The notes under the pieces: generated by a model
What the model saw: the letters and a program-made list of their open reading frames with translations, nothing else
The model's database searches: none
What the model was told of the DNA's origin: nothing
Origin: Streptomyces sp. V2I9
GTDB taxonomy: Bacteria > Actinomycetota > Actinomycetes > Streptomycetales > Streptomycetaceae
Assembly: GCF_030817475.1 (NCBI RefSeq)
Contig: NZ_JAUSZJ010000002.1
Span: forward strand, 4,168,626 to 4,232,625
Reading direction: 5' to 3'
Length of the DNA: 64,000 bases
Part shown: piece after piece, positions 52,912 through 61,755 of the stretch
Layout: each line of letters begins with the position of its first letter
Numbering within the stretch: the stretch's first letter is position 1
Position numbers and translations under genes: made by a program

Positions 52912-54498
52912 GTGCCAGCAGCACCCCCCGCCGCCCCCGACGCCACGGCCGACGTGGTCCTCGTCGTCGACTTCGGCGCGCAGTACGCCCAGCTCATCGC
53001 CCGCCGCGTCCGTGAGGCCCGGGTCTACAGCGAGATCGTCCCGTCCACCATGCCGGTGGCGGAGATGCTGGCCAGGAACCCCCGCGCGATCATCCTCTCC
53101 GGCGGCCCCTCGTCGGTGTACGCGGAGGGCGCGCCGTCCCTGGACCGCTCGCTGTTCGAGGCCGGCGTCCCGGTCTTCGGCATGTGCTACGGCTTCCAGC
53201 TGATGGCCACCGTGCTCGGCGGCACGGTCGACGACAACGGGGCCCGCGAGTACGGCCGTACCCCGCTGCACGTCACGAAGGCGGGCTCGACGCTCTTCGA
53301 GGGCACGCCCACCGAGCAGCCGGTGTGGATGTCGCACGGCGACGCCTGCTCGGCGGCGCCCGAGGGTTTCACGGTCACCGCCTCCACCGACGTGGTCCCG
53401 GTCGCCGCCTTCGAGAACGACGAGAAGAAGCTGTACGGCGTCCAGTACCACCCGGAGGTCATGCACTCGACCCACGGCCAGCAGGTCCTGGAGCACTTCC
53501 TCTACCGCGGCGCGGGCATCGAGCCGAACTGGACCACCACCAACGTGGTCGAGGAGCAGGTCGCCCTCATCCGCGAGCAGGTCGGCGACAAGCGCGCCAT
53601 CTGCGGCCTCTCCGGCGGCGTGGACTCCGCGGTCGCCGCGGCCCTCGTCCAGAAGGCCATCGGCTCCCAGCTGACCTGCGTCTACGTCGACCACGGACTG
53701 ATGCGCAAGGGCGAGACCGAGCAGGTCGAGAAGGACTTCGTCGCCGCGACCGGCGCGAAGCTGAAGGTGGTCGACGCGGAGAAGCGCTTCCTCGACGCCC
53801 TGGCCGGGGTCTCCGACCCGGAGCAGAAGCGGAAGATCATCGGCCGCGAGTTCATCCGCGTCTTCGAGCAGGCCCAGCTGGAGATCCTCCAGGAGGAGGG
53901 CCCCGAGGTCGCCTTCCTCGTCCAGGGCACGCTCTACCCGGACGTGGTGGAGTCCGGTGGCGGCACCGGCACCGCCAACATCAAGTCCCACCACAACGTC
54001 GGCGGTCTCCCCGACGACATCGAGTTCCAGCTCGTCGAGCCGCTGCGCCAGCTGTTCAAGGACGAGGTCCGCATGGTCGGCCAGGAGCTGGGCCTCCCCG
54101 AGGAGATCGTCCAGCGCCAGCCGTTCCCCGGACCCGGCCTCGGCATCCGCATCGTCGGCGAGGTCACCAAGGAGCGCCTGGACCTGCTCCGCGAGGCCGA
54201 CGCCATCGCCCGCGAGGAGCTGACGGCGGCCGGCCTGGACCGCGACATCTGGCAGTGCCCGGTGGTCCTCCTCGCGGACGTCCGCTCGGTCGGCGTCCAG
54301 GGCGACGGCCGCACCTACGGCCACCCGATCGTGCTGCGCCCGGTCTCCTCCGAGGACGCCATGACGGCCGACTGGTCGCGCCTGCCCTACGAGACGCTGG
54401 CCAAGATCTCCACCCGCATCACCAACGAGGTCGCGGACGTCAACCGCGTCGTGCTCGACGTGACGAGCAAGCCGCCGGGGACGATCGAGTGGGAGTGA
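52912..54498 (+). CDS. guaA: GMP synthase (glutamine-hydrolysing)
   Basis: Converts XMP to GMP using ATP and glutamine, completing the pathway begun by guaB. 528 residues from GTG 52912. Class I glutaminase domain with nucleophile C92 in 'GMCYGFQL' and His/Glu in 'QYHPEV'. The ATP pyrophosphatase P-loop is 'GLSGGVDSAVAAA'. The C-terminal dimerisation domain ends 'DVTSKPPGTIEWE'. No guaA guanine riboswitch is evident. A strong hairpin follows 53 bp after the stop. Confidence 0.98.
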   Translation: MPAAPPAAPDATADVVLVVDFGAQYAQLIARRVREARVYSEIVPSTMPVAEMLARNPRAIILSGGPSSVYAEGAPSLDRSLFEAGVPVFGMCYGFQLMATVLGGTVDDNGAREYGRTPLHVTKAGSTLFEGTPTEQPVWMSHGDACSAAPEGFTVTASTDVVPVAAFENDEKKLYGVQYHPEVMHSTHGQQVLEHFLYRGAGIEPNWTTTNVVEEQVALIREQVGDKRAICGLSGGVDSAVAAALVQKAIGSQLTCVYVDHGLMRKGETEQVEKDFVAATGAKLKVVDAEKRFLDALAGVSDPEQKRKIIGREFIRVFEQAQLEILQEEGPEVAFLVQGTLYPDVVESGGGTGTANIKSHHNVGGLPDDIEFQLVEPLRQLFKDEVRMVGQELGLPEEIVQRQPFPGPGLGIRIVGEVTKERLDLLREADAIAREELTAAGLDRDIWQCPVVLLADVRSVGVQGDGRTYGHPIVLRPVSSEDAMTADWSRLPYETLAKISTRITNEVADVNRVVLDVTSKPPGTIEWE

Positions 54499-54551
54499 CC
54501 CCTCCCGCGCCCTGAGCGCCTCCGCCTGCGCTCCGAGGCTCTTCGGGTCAA

Positions 54552-54593
54552 CGCCGATGCCGTCGCTCATTCGTTTGAGCGGCGGCATCGGCG
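54552..54593. terminator. Terminator after guaA
   Basis: CGCCGATGCCG (54552-54562) pairs with CGGCATCGGCG (54583-54593). The interior continues pairing as CGCTCA with TGAGCG around a TTCGTT loop, giving about 18 paired bases. Confidence 0.88.
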
Positions 54594-54599
54594 TATCGC

Positions 54600-54809
54600 A
54601 TGAGTCCGCAGCGGAAGTTCCCCACGCGAGCCATGTGGCTCCTGGAATCCGCCCTCCTCGCCCACGTCCCCGCGGATCTGGATGTCGACCGGGAGATGAG
54701 CATCAGGCCGGACACGCCCACCGGCATCCACCACCAGAAGATGCGTCTGTCCGTTCCCTTCCCGATCGATGTGGACCTCGGCGACATCTACCGCCGGGGC
54801 CGTCCCTAA
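54600..54809 (+). pseudogene. Remnant of a Uma2-like nuclease-fold protein
   Basis: A 69-codon frame with 'RAMWLLESALLAHVPADLDV' and 'DREMSIRPDTP', resembling the early helix/strand of Uma2 (DUF820, PD-(D/E)XK fold) proteins that are abundant in Streptomyces. It then jumps directly to 'MRLSVPFPIDVDLGDIYRRG', which resembles the C-terminal strand-helix of the same family. The middle, holding the catalytic D and E-x-K, is absent, as is a normal N-terminus. It looks like an internally deleted remnant, though a genuine short protein cannot be excluded. Codon use has more A/T third bases than its neighbours. Confidence 0.5.
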
Positions 54810-54851
54810 TCCACTGGCACCGCCCCCGCCTCCGTGCCAGGCTCCTGCACC

Positions 54852-55622
54852 ATGTCCGCCGAAGAAGTCCGTGCCCTCCTGTCCGCCGCCGGCAACGACC
54901 GCCTGGTCTGGAACACCCCGCTCTCCGAGGAGCACGCCGCGCGGCTGATCGCCGCCTGCGACCCCGCCCCCGGCGGCCGGATCGTCGATCTCGGCTCCGG
55001 CTGGGGCGAGCTGCTGATGCGGCTCGTGGAGGCCGCGCCCGGGTCCGCCGGGGACGGCGTCGAGACCGACCCGGCCGCCGTGGCGCGCGGACGGCGGCTC
55101 GCACAGGAGCGGGGATTCGCCGAGCGGGTGCGGTTCCACGAGACGCCCGCCGCCGAGTGGGCCGAGGGCGGTTACGACCTCGCCGTCTCCATCGGCTCCT
55201 CGCACGCCTGGCCCGGCGAAACGGCCCGTGAGTCGACCGGGAACGCGCTCGCCGCGCTCGCCGCCGCCGTACGGCCCGGCGGACGGGTGCTGTTCGGAGA
55301 GGGCGTCTGGCAGCGGGAGCCGACCCCCGCCGCGCTGGCGGGCCTCGGGGCCGCGCCGGGGGACTACGGCTCGCTGCTGGAGCTGATCCGGCTGGCGGAG
55401 TCCGTCGGGCTGCGCGCGCTCCAGGTCACCGTCGCGGACGAACGCGAATGGGACCTCTTCGAGTCCGAGGGCCCGATCGGACGCGGCCAGCGCTGGGCCC
55501 TGGAGCACCCGGACCACCCGCTGCACGCCGAGGTGACGGCCGAGGTGGACGCCCGCCGCACCGGCTACTACGGCGGCTACCGCTCCTCCTTCACCCTCGC
55601 CTATCTGGTGCTCTCCACCTGA
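54852..55622 (+). CDS. Class I SAM-dependent methyltransferase
   Basis: 256 residues. 'GGRIVDLGSGWGELLMRLVE' is motif I, 'GVETDPAAVARGRRLAQERG' motif II, and 'YDLAVSIGSSHAWPG' and 'VRPGGRVLFGEGVWQREPTP' the post-motifs. The substrate is small or unknown; no specialised domain is present. ATG 54852 has no Shine-Dalgarno. The last six codons and the stop lie in a perfect 34-bp tandem duplication. Confidence 0.9.
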   Translation: MSAEEVRALLSAAGNDRLVWNTPLSEEHAARLIAACDPAPGGRIVDLGSGWGELLMRLVEAAPGSAGDGVETDPAAVARGRRLAQERGFAERVRFHETPAAEWAEGGYDLAVSIGSSHAWPGETARESTGNALAALAAAVRPGGRVLFGEGVWQREPTPAALAGLGAAPGDYGSLLELIRLAESVGLRALQVTVADEREWDLFESEGPIGRGQRWALEHPDHPLHAEVTAEVDARRTGYYGGYRSSFTLAYLVLST

Positions 55623-55671
55623 CCCCGTGCGACGGCGTCTGGTGCTCTCCACCTGACCCCGTGCGACGGCG
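55604..55671. repeat. Perfect 34-bp tandem duplication across a stop codon
   Basis: 55604-55637 and 55638-55671 are identical, each beginning TCTGGTGCTCTCCACCTGAC. The first copy includes the final codons and the TGA of the methyltransferase gene; the second duplicates them downstream in the 3' flank. Confidence 0.95.
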
Positions 55672-55739
55672 CCCCTTTTCACCGTCCCCCGCCCGGCGGT
55701 AATTTCCGGTCGTACGTCCCGTGAAGACGAGGAGCCGCC

Positions 55740-56528
55740 ATGTCCGAGCACGTCGCCGTGCCCGCCCCCGCCCCGATCCCCGTCGAACAGCTCCACTTCA
55801 CGATGCCGCCCGTGCACGCCTCGCCGGACGAGGAACGCGCGTACCGCAGGGAGCGGCTGGCGGGCGCACTGCGGCTGTTCGGACAGCTCGGGTACGAGGA
55901 CGGGGTCTCCGGGCACATCACCGTCCGCGACCCCGAGCTGGCCGACTGCTTCTGGGTCAACCCGTTCGGCGCCCCCTTCGCCGACATCGCGCCGCAGGAC
56001 CTGATCCTCGTCAACGGCGGCGGGCAGGTGGTCCGGGGCCGTTTCCACGTCAACCAGGCCGCGTTCGCCGTGCACGCGGCGGTGCACCGGGCCCGCCCGG
56101 ACGCCGTGGCCGTCGCGCACACCCACTCCACGCACGGCCGGGCGCTGGCCGCGCTGGGGGAGCCGATCGAGCCGATCACCCAGGAGTCCTGCGCCTTCTA
56201 CGAGGACCACGCGCTGTACGACGCGTACACGGGCGTGATCGTGGACGAGGAGGAGGGGCGTCGCCTCGCCGCCGTGCTCGGGCCGCACAAGGCGATGATC
56301 CTGCGGAACCACGGGCTGCTGACCGTCGGGGACTCGGTGGACGCGGCAGCCTGGTGGTTCCTCACCCTGGAGCGCGCCTGCCAGGTGCAGCTGCTGGCGC
56401 GGGCCGCCGGGAAACCCGTGCTGATCTCGCACCAGGACGCCCTCACCACCCGTGACCAGCTCGGCAGCGACCTGGTGGCCTGGATCAACTACCAGCCCCT
56501 GTGGCAGCGGATCAGTCGAACGTTTTGA
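55740..56528 (+). CDS. Class II aldolase/adducin family protein
   Basis: 262 residues with a GAGGAG ribosome site. Metal-binding His are visible in 'VAHTHSTHG' (HTH) and 'ILRNHGLLTVGDSVDAA' (NHG), and the N-terminal 'GYEDGVSGHITVRDPE' with 'FWVNPFGAPFADI' is typical of the L-fuculose-phosphate-aldolase-like fold. The eukaryote-like adducin-type C-terminus 'AWWFLTLERACQVQLLA' is present. Exact substrate unknown; no sugar catabolic genes are adjacent. Confidence 0.92.
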   Translation: MSEHVAVPAPAPIPVEQLHFTMPPVHASPDEERAYRRERLAGALRLFGQLGYEDGVSGHITVRDPELADCFWVNPFGAPFADIAPQDLILVNGGGQVVRGRFHVNQAAFAVHAAVHRARPDAVAVAHTHSTHGRALAALGEPIEPITQESCAFYEDHALYDAYTGVIVDEEEGRRLAAVLGPHKAMILRNHGLLTVGDSVDAAAWWFLTLERACQVQLLARAAGKPVLISHQDALTTRDQLGSDLVAWINYQPLWQRISRTF

Positions 56529-56640
56529 CGACACCCGCCCCCGGCCCGCCCCGATGCACTGCCGACCTGCCCGGTACGGCACAATTCACTGATATCGCAG
56601 GTGAGTTGGCTGTACGGGGCGGGAAAGGGCGTAATCCTCC

Positions 56641-57909
56641 GTGGCGTTGGACGAAGCACAGGCGAACGGCACGCACGGTGGCGGCTGTACGTGCGGCGAC
56701 TGCCCGCACGGGGCGCGGCGCGGGCATCGGCGCGCGGTCGCCGCGTTCCTGGCCAAGCGCGACGAGCTGGCGGCCGGCAACGGGCTGCCCGCAGGGGTCG
56801 CCCAGTCGCCCTCCGCGTCCCGGCAGTGGGTCTCCGACGAGCTGACCGGGTCCGCCCGCACCGTCGCCGAGCGGGCGCGGGAGGCCGGGGACGCCTGGCT
56901 CCACCAGGTGTGGCGGGCCACCCTGTTCACCGTCTGGGGCGCGGTCGGGGCGCTCCTCGTCGGGACCTGCGTCACCGCGGTCGGGGCCGGCTGGTCCACC
57001 GCGCGCACCGCCGCGCTCCTCGCCGCCCTGCTCACGGCCGTCCCGCTCACCGCCGCCGCCCGTCACCACCGCGGCCGGGGCGGCCTCCTCGCCCCGCTGA
57101 TCGGTGAGGACAACCGGCTCTCCACCTCCCGGACGGTCGCCGCCGCCTGGGTGCTGCTCGTCGTCTTCGCCGTCCTCGTCCTCGCCCTCCAACTGGCCGG
57201 GGCCTCGGACCCGGACGAGCGGGACGCGTTGATCGAGGGCCTCGACCTCGTGCGCTCCGCCGGGGTCGTGGCCGTGCTGGCGCTGGTGTGCGCGGTCGCC
57301 GTCGTGGTGCGCCGCGTGGTGACCGTACGGGTGCTGGGCCGCCGGCTCCAGAAGCTGCGCGCGGACCGGCCCCGCGCCGCCGACCTGCTCACCGACGACT
57401 CCGGGCGCGGGTCGTTCACCGATGTGCAGTACGTGCTGGTCAGCGCCGTCGCCGTGCTCTTCGCCGCGGTCCGCCTGGCCCGCCGCCCGGAGCAGGTGCC
57501 GGATCTGCCGTGGGGGCTCGCGCTGCTGGTCGCGGTCTCGGCGGCGACCTACTTCGCCGGGAAGTACGCGGAGGGCGGCCGGCCGGTCGTGCTCTCCGTC
57601 GTACGGGCGCGGGAGGCCGGGGACCTGGACGCCCCGATCCGGACCGGCGACGACATCGAGATCCGGGGCGCGGGCTTCGTACCGCCCGGCGCGGGCACCC
57701 CCGACCGGCTGGCCCGGCTCGTCGTCCGGATAGGGACCGTCCACGTCCACGTCCCGCTGGTCCCGGTCGCCGGAGGTTTCGCCAACCCGACCGACACCGT
57801 CCTCACCGTGCCCGTTCCGGTCGAGGTCGAGCCGGGCACCGTGGACGTCCAGGTCATCACCGCCGCCGGGGTGGAGACGGAGCGCGTCCCGATCGACGTC
57901 ACCGACTGA
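56641..57909 (+). CDS. Polytopic membrane protein with C-terminal IPT-like beta domain
   Basis: 422 residues from GTG 56641. The N-terminus has a 'GGCTCGDCPHGARRGHRR' cysteine cluster (C-x-C-x-x-C) that could bind metal. At least five hydrophobic helices follow (e.g. 'LFTVWGAVGALLVGTCVTAV', 'AAWVLLVVFAVLVLALQLAG', 'VVAVLALVCAVAVVVRRVV', 'WGLALLVAVSAATYFAGKY'). The last 90 residues ('IRTGDDIEIRGAGFVPPGAG' to 'VDVQVITAAGVETERVPIDV') resemble an IPT/TIG immunoglobulin-like module. No family function known to me. Confidence 0.83.
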   Translation: MALDEAQANGTHGGGCTCGDCPHGARRGHRRAVAAFLAKRDELAAGNGLPAGVAQSPSASRQWVSDELTGSARTVAERAREAGDAWLHQVWRATLFTVWGAVGALLVGTCVTAVGAGWSTARTAALLAALLTAVPLTAAARHHRGRGGLLAPLIGEDNRLSTSRTVAAAWVLLVVFAVLVLALQLAGASDPDERDALIEGLDLVRSAGVVAVLALVCAVAVVVRRVVTVRVLGRRLQKLRADRPRAADLLTDDSGRGSFTDVQYVLVSAVAVLFAAVRLARRPEQVPDLPWGLALLVAVSAATYFAGKYAEGGRPVVLSVVRAREAGDLDAPIRTGDDIEIRGAGFVPPGAGTPDRLARLVVRIGTVHVHVPLVPVAGGFANPTDTVLTVPVPVEVEPGTVDVQVITAAGVETERVPIDVTD

Positions 57910-58096
57910 CCGCGGCCGCCGCCCGGTCGCGGCCGCCCGCCCGCCGGACGGCTTCTGCGGTCGTGCCCCGTCCTGCCCCGGCCGGCCTCCGTTCGTCGTG
58001 CCCATGGGCCGATCGTGTCCGGCCCCTGGTGAGCGATGCCCCGGAGGGCGTACGTATGGTCGGGACGACGGGACTTCGGGAAGCAGGGCGGTGGCG

Positions 58097-58606
58097 ATGA
58101 ACGGTTACGGCGGCGGATCGTACGGTCTGGGTGAGCGCAGGACGCTGAAGGAGCGGGCGGCGACGTACGCCCTGCTGCCGTTGCGGATCTTCCTCGGCGT
58201 CACCTTCGTCTACGCGGGGCTCGACAAGCTCACCGACAGCGCCTTCCTGGCCGCGGACGGCACCGGGTCCATCGGCGAGCTGATGCGCGGGGTGCGGGAC
58301 TCCTCCGCGATCCCCGCCCTCGTCGATCTGGCGCTCAAGAGCCCCGAGGGTTTCGGTTACGCCATCGCGGTCGGCGAACTCCTCGTCGGTCTCGGCACCC
58401 TCGTCGGCCTCTGGGCCCGGACGGCGGCGGCCGGCGGCGCGCTGATCTCGCTGAGCCTCTGGCTGACGGTGAGCTGGCAGGCCACCCCGTACTACTACGG
58501 CAACGACCTGCCCTATCTGATGGCGTGGCTGCCGCTGGTGCTGGCGGGCGCGACCGTGTTCTCCGCCGACGCCTTCCTCGCCTCACGCCGGCGCCGGACC
58601 CTGTAG
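58097..58606 (+). CDS. DoxX family membrane protein
   Basis: 169 residues, four hydrophobic helices: 'LLPLRIFLGVTFVYAGLDKL' with the DoxX-typical G-x-x-F-x-x-x-G-x-x-K, 'FGYAIAVGELLVGLGTLVGL', 'AAAGGALISLSLWLTVSWQA' and 'MAWLPLVLAGATVFSADAF'. DoxX proteins occur in quinone-linked redox and oxidative-stress settings. ATG 58097 is preferred over an in-frame GTG at 58091. Its 3' end overlaps the antiparallel 58513-58776 gene by 94 bp. Confidence 0.9.
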   Translation: MNGYGGGSYGLGERRTLKERAATYALLPLRIFLGVTFVYAGLDKLTDSAFLAADGTGSIGELMRGVRDSSAIPALVDLALKSPEGFGYAIAVGELLVGLGTLVGLWARTAAAGGALISLSLWLTVSWQATPYYYGNDLPYLMAWLPLVLAGATVFSADAFLASRRRRTL

Positions 58607-58776
58607 GCGATCCAGGTCACCGCCGCGGCCAGCCAGAGCCCGCCGAGGAACAGCGGCAGGAAGAACGTCCACGGGGCGTCCCAGGCCCCTGCGGCGTCGG
58701 CCGCGTAGCCACCGGCCAGACCCAGCATCACCAGGCCCGCCACCGCGCGGCCGGGCCGGAACTCATGACGCGGCAC
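58513..58776 (-). CDS. Small two-helix membrane protein coupled to the PspC gene
   Basis: 87 residues from GTG 58776, which lies inside the last codons of the PspC-protein gene (14-bp overlap), so translation is coupled. Helices 'AVAGLVMLGLAGGYAADA' and 'FFLPLFLGGLWLAAAVTWIA' with a 'YRVRRRREARK' basic C-terminal flank. It extends antisense into the DoxX gene. Conserved position next to the PspC gene would make it a possible fourth member of that envelope-stress module. Function unknown. Confidence 0.75.
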   Translation of the reverse strand: MPRHEFRPGRAVAGLVMLGLAGGYAADAAGAWDAPWTFFLPLFLGGLWLAAAVTWIAYRVRRRREARKASAENTVAPASTSGSHAIR

Positions 58777-60109
58777 GGCTGACCTCCACCTGTCCGATGC
58801 CCACTTCCACCGTCAGCTCGATCGTTCCGGCCGGTCGTGCGCCGCGCGGCGGCGGCAGCGTGCGGTCGGTCGCCCTGCCGTCACCGGTCCGCAGCCGGAG
58901 CCGCGGCCCGTCCTCCAGCCGGACCTCCCCGAGACGCGCCTCGGTCCGGACCTTCACCGTGACGTTCTCCGGGACGACCACGGCCGCCCGGCCCGCCGCC
59001 ACATCGAGACCGGTACGCACGGTCTCGCCCTTCGGGACCTTCAACCCGGACAGGTCCAGCCGCGCGTCGCCCGTGCTCAACTCGTAGTGCTGTCGCACCG
59101 CGCTCACCGAGGTCGGCCGCCAGTCCCGCCGGCCCCACGAGGTGTCGATGTCCTTCGGCAGCGCCGAAGCGCCCGCCAGCAGACCTGCCGTGACCATCGC
59201 CATGAAGACCGTGCCGAAGCCGGTCCGCCCCAGCACCGAGGCGATCAGCAGACCGAGCCCGAAGACGGCGAGGGCGGCGGCCAGACCGATCTGCAGGGCG
59301 GTGCCCAGCGGCTGCCGGTCCCAGCTCAGCCCGGTGCCCAGACCGGCCGCCACCAGCGCCGCCAGGAAGACCGGGCCGCCGATGGAGCGCGGTCCGCGCG
59401 GAACGGACGACGACTGCGGCGTCCGGAAGGGGGCGTCGGGGCTGGGCCGTCCCGCCTTCAGTCCGGCGTGCGCAGCCCCGGCGTCCGTGTCCGGCGGACC
59501 CCACAGATAGCCCGAGCTCCCCGGCCCGGTCGTGCCGTCCTTGACGATGGGGTCCCGCCACCACGACGGACTGCCCGGTGTCGGCGGAGCCTTCACCTCC
59601 GGGGGGGCGCCGAGCCCCCCGGTGTGCGCGGGGCCGCCGGGGGCGGCAGGGGCTCCGGGCGGGGCCGCCGGGTCCTCGGCCGCCGACGACCCGGGGGACC
59701 GCGTCCACACGAAGAAGCCGACGACGGCCACCGCCAGCAGCGCGGCGAACGACAGCATGCCCCGGTTGTGCAGCATCGAGAGGAAGAGCCCGCAGCCGAT
59801 CAGCGCCAGCAGCAGGGCCACCAGCGCCGCCCCGTCGACCCGGCCCGACAGCAGCTTGCGCGCCTCGTTCTGGTCCTCGCCCTCGGCGGGCAGCAGCAGC
59901 CAGGCGAATCCGTAGAAGATCAGGCCGATCCCCCCGGTCACCGACAGGACGCCGAGCACGATCCGGAAGATCACCGGGTCCACGTCGCAGTACCGTCCCA
60001 GCCCGCCGCACACCCCGGCGACGACCTTCTGGCGCGGGGTGCGCCGCAGCGTCGGCTTCGGCGCTTCGGGGGGCGCGGCGCCGGGAGCGGCGTCGGAGGG
60101 AGCGGTCAT
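58763..60109 (-). CDS. PspC-domain membrane protein (EsrI-like)
   Basis: 448 residues. The N-terminal PspC domain (about 25-75) is clear: 'VVAGVCGGLGRYCDVDPVIF' and 'GLIFYGFAWLLLP'. Several further helices, a Pro/Gly-rich loop and a C-terminal beta domain ('LDLSGLKVPKGETVRTGLDV', 'VVVPENVTVKVRTEARLG', LiaF-like) follow. It is divergent from a PspC histidine kinase and its regulator. That is the layout of the EsrI-EsrSR envelope-stress system of Corynebacterium, where the PspC membrane protein acts on kinase signalling. The ribosome site GGAGG is only one base from ATG 60109, and a three-codon ATG-GAG-GCA-TGA overlaps it. Confidence 0.88.
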   Translation of the reverse strand: MTAPSDAAPGAAPPEAPKPTLRRTPRQKVVAGVCGGLGRYCDVDPVIFRIVLGVLSVTGGIGLIFYGFAWLLLPAEGEDQNEARKLLSGRVDGAALVALLLALIGCGLFLSMLHNRGMLSFAALLAVAVVGFFVWTRSPGSSAAEDPAAPPGAPAAPGGPAHTGGLGAPPEVKAPPTPGSPSWWRDPIVKDGTTGPGSSGYLWGPPDTDAGAAHAGLKAGRPSPDAPFRTPQSSSVPRGPRSIGGPVFLAALVAAGLGTGLSWDRQPLGTALQIGLAAALAVFGLGLLIASVLGRTGFGTVFMAMVTAGLLAGASALPKDIDTSWGRRDWRPTSVSAVRQHYELSTGDARLDLSGLKVPKGETVRTGLDVAAGRAAVVVPENVTVKVRTEARLGEVRLEDGPRLRLRTGDGRATDRTLPPPRGARPAGTIELTVEVGIGQVEVSRAAS

Positions 60110-60286
60110 GCCTCCATGGTGACGGGCCGGACCGGCCGCCGGGACCCTCTCCGACCCTGGACGGTCCCTGATATTGCCCGCCCGCGCCCCTGAGGGGCCG
60201 GAACCGCGGGCCGGGAGGCCGAGGCGAACACGCCGGACGGGCTGGGCGCGTGGGCATCGGACGGGGCGCCGGACGCGGGGCCGCCG

Positions 60287-60365
60287 GGCGCACGCGTCGG
60301 AGGACAGTGCGGCGGGGCGCACGCGCCGGACGAGAGAACAGGCGGGCGCACGCGCCGGACGAGAG
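60287..60365. repeat. 29-bp tandem repeat between the divergent PspC genes
   Basis: The unit starting GGCGCACGCG(C/T)CGGA occurs at 60287, 60316 and 60345, exactly 29 bp apart, with a weaker copy upstream near 60258. The last two copies share GGCGCACGCGCCGGACGAGAG, which contains the palindrome GGCGCACGCGCC in part. It lies in the 359-bp intergenic region that must contain both divergent promoters. Confidence 0.7.
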
Positions 60366-60468
60366 GGCACGGGGGCTGCCGTCAGGCCGGGTGCGGGGGA
60401 CAGCATCAGGGTCACTTCGGGGGCCGTCCCTGATGCCGCCCCGAGCCCGCGCGTGTGACGATCGGGGT

Positions 60469-61755
60469 ATGCCAGCCGCCACCGCCCGAGCCGCCAGCTC
60501 CCTCGCCGCCGACCCGGAGGACGCCGCGCCGCGCAAGCTCTACCGCAGCGCCGACGGACGGCTGCTCGGCGGCGTCGCGCGCGGGCTCGCCGGACACCTC
60601 GGGCTGCCGGTCGCCTGGGTGCGGCTCGTCTTTCTCGGCCTGTTCGTCACCGACGGCCTCGGCGCCCTGCTCTACGCGGTGTTCTGGATCGTCGTCCCGC
60701 TGGGCGTCGGCGGCGTCGAGCCGACCCGCTCCGTGTTCGAGACCTCCCCGGAAGGCCGCCGCAAGCTCCGCAAGCCGGACAAGGGGCAGGTCTTCGCACT
60801 GGTCGCCCTGGCGGTCGGGGCCGTCGCGTACTTCGTCAACGTCGACATGGGCGGCGAGACCGGCCGCTACATCTGGCCCACCCTCCTGATCGGCGCGGGC
60901 TCCGTGCTGGTCTGGCGACAGGCGGACAACGCCCGCCGTGCCCGCTGGATGGAGGTCGGCCGCAACCGCAAGCTGCTCCACCTGGCCCGCGGGCTCGCCG
61001 GGGTCGCCCTGGTCGGCCTCGGACTCGCGGTCTTCCTCGTCGTCCGCGGCTCGGCCGCCCAGCTCGGCAATCTGCTCACCGCCGCCATCGCCGTGCTGAC
61101 CGGCATCTTCCTGCTCGCCGGCCCCTATCTGGTCCGGATGACCCAGGACCTCTCCGAGGAGCGCCTGATGCGCATCCGCGCCCAGGAGCGGGCCGAGGTC
61201 GCCGCCCATGTCCACGACTCGGTTCTGCACACCCTCACCCTGATCCAGCGCAACGCCGACGACGGCGGCGAGGTCCGGCGCCTCGCCCGCGCCCAGGAGC
61301 GCGAACTGCGCAACTGGCTCTACAACCCGGAGGGAACCGGCAAGGACGAGGACGAGGAGCCGGCGACCCTGGCCGAGGCGGTCAAGCGGGCGGCCGCCGA
61401 GGTCGAGGACAAGCACGGCGTGCCCCTGGAGGTCGTCGTGGTCGGGGACTGCCCCCTCGACGAGAAGCTGGCCGCCCAGCTCCAGGCCGCGCGCGAGGCG
61501 ATGGTCAACGCCGCCAAGTACGGTGGCGAGGGCGGGGCGGTGCAGGTCTTCGCGGAGGTCGAGGGGCGCACGGTCTTCGTGTCCGTACGGGACCGGGGTC
61601 CGGGTTTCGACCTGGACGAGGTTCCCGCCGACCGCATGGGCGTACGAGAATCAATCATCGGCCGGATGCAGCGCAACGGCGGGACCGCCCGGCTGCGTTC
61701 GGTGCCCGGCGGGGGCACCGAGGTCGAGCTGGAGATGGAGAGGGCGAGCGAATGA
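60469..61755 (+). CDS. PspC-domain sensor histidine kinase (EsrS-like)
   Basis: 428 residues. A PspC domain (about 20-85, 'LLGGVARGLAGHLGLPVAWV') is fused to multiple transmembrane helices and a HisKA_3-type dimerisation region 'VAAHVHDSVLHTLTLIQRNA' with H249 the likely phosphoacceptor. The ATPase lobe is 'LQAAREAMVNAAKYGG' (N box) and 'VSVRDRGPGFDLDEVP' (G box). The partner response regulator overlaps its stop (ATGA). Likely senses envelope stress, with the divergent PspC protein as an accessory. ATG 60469 lacks a good Shine-Dalgarno. Confidence 0.93.
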   Translation: MPAATARAASSLAADPEDAAPRKLYRSADGRLLGGVARGLAGHLGLPVAWVRLVFLGLFVTDGLGALLYAVFWIVVPLGVGGVEPTRSVFETSPEGRRKLRKPDKGQVFALVALAVGAVAYFVNVDMGGETGRYIWPTLLIGAGSVLVWRQADNARRARWMEVGRNRKLLHLARGLAGVALVGLGLAVFLVVRGSAAQLGNLLTAAIAVLTGIFLLAGPYLVRMTQDLSEERLMRIRAQERAEVAAHVHDSVLHTLTLIQRNADDGGEVRRLARAQERELRNWLYNPEGTGKDEDEEPATLAEAVKRAAAEVEDKHGVPLEVVVVGDCPLDEKLAAQLQAAREAMVNAAKYGGEGGAVQVFAEVEGRTVFVSVRDRGPGFDLDEVPADRMGVRESIIGRMQRNGGTARLRSVPGGGTEVELEMERASE

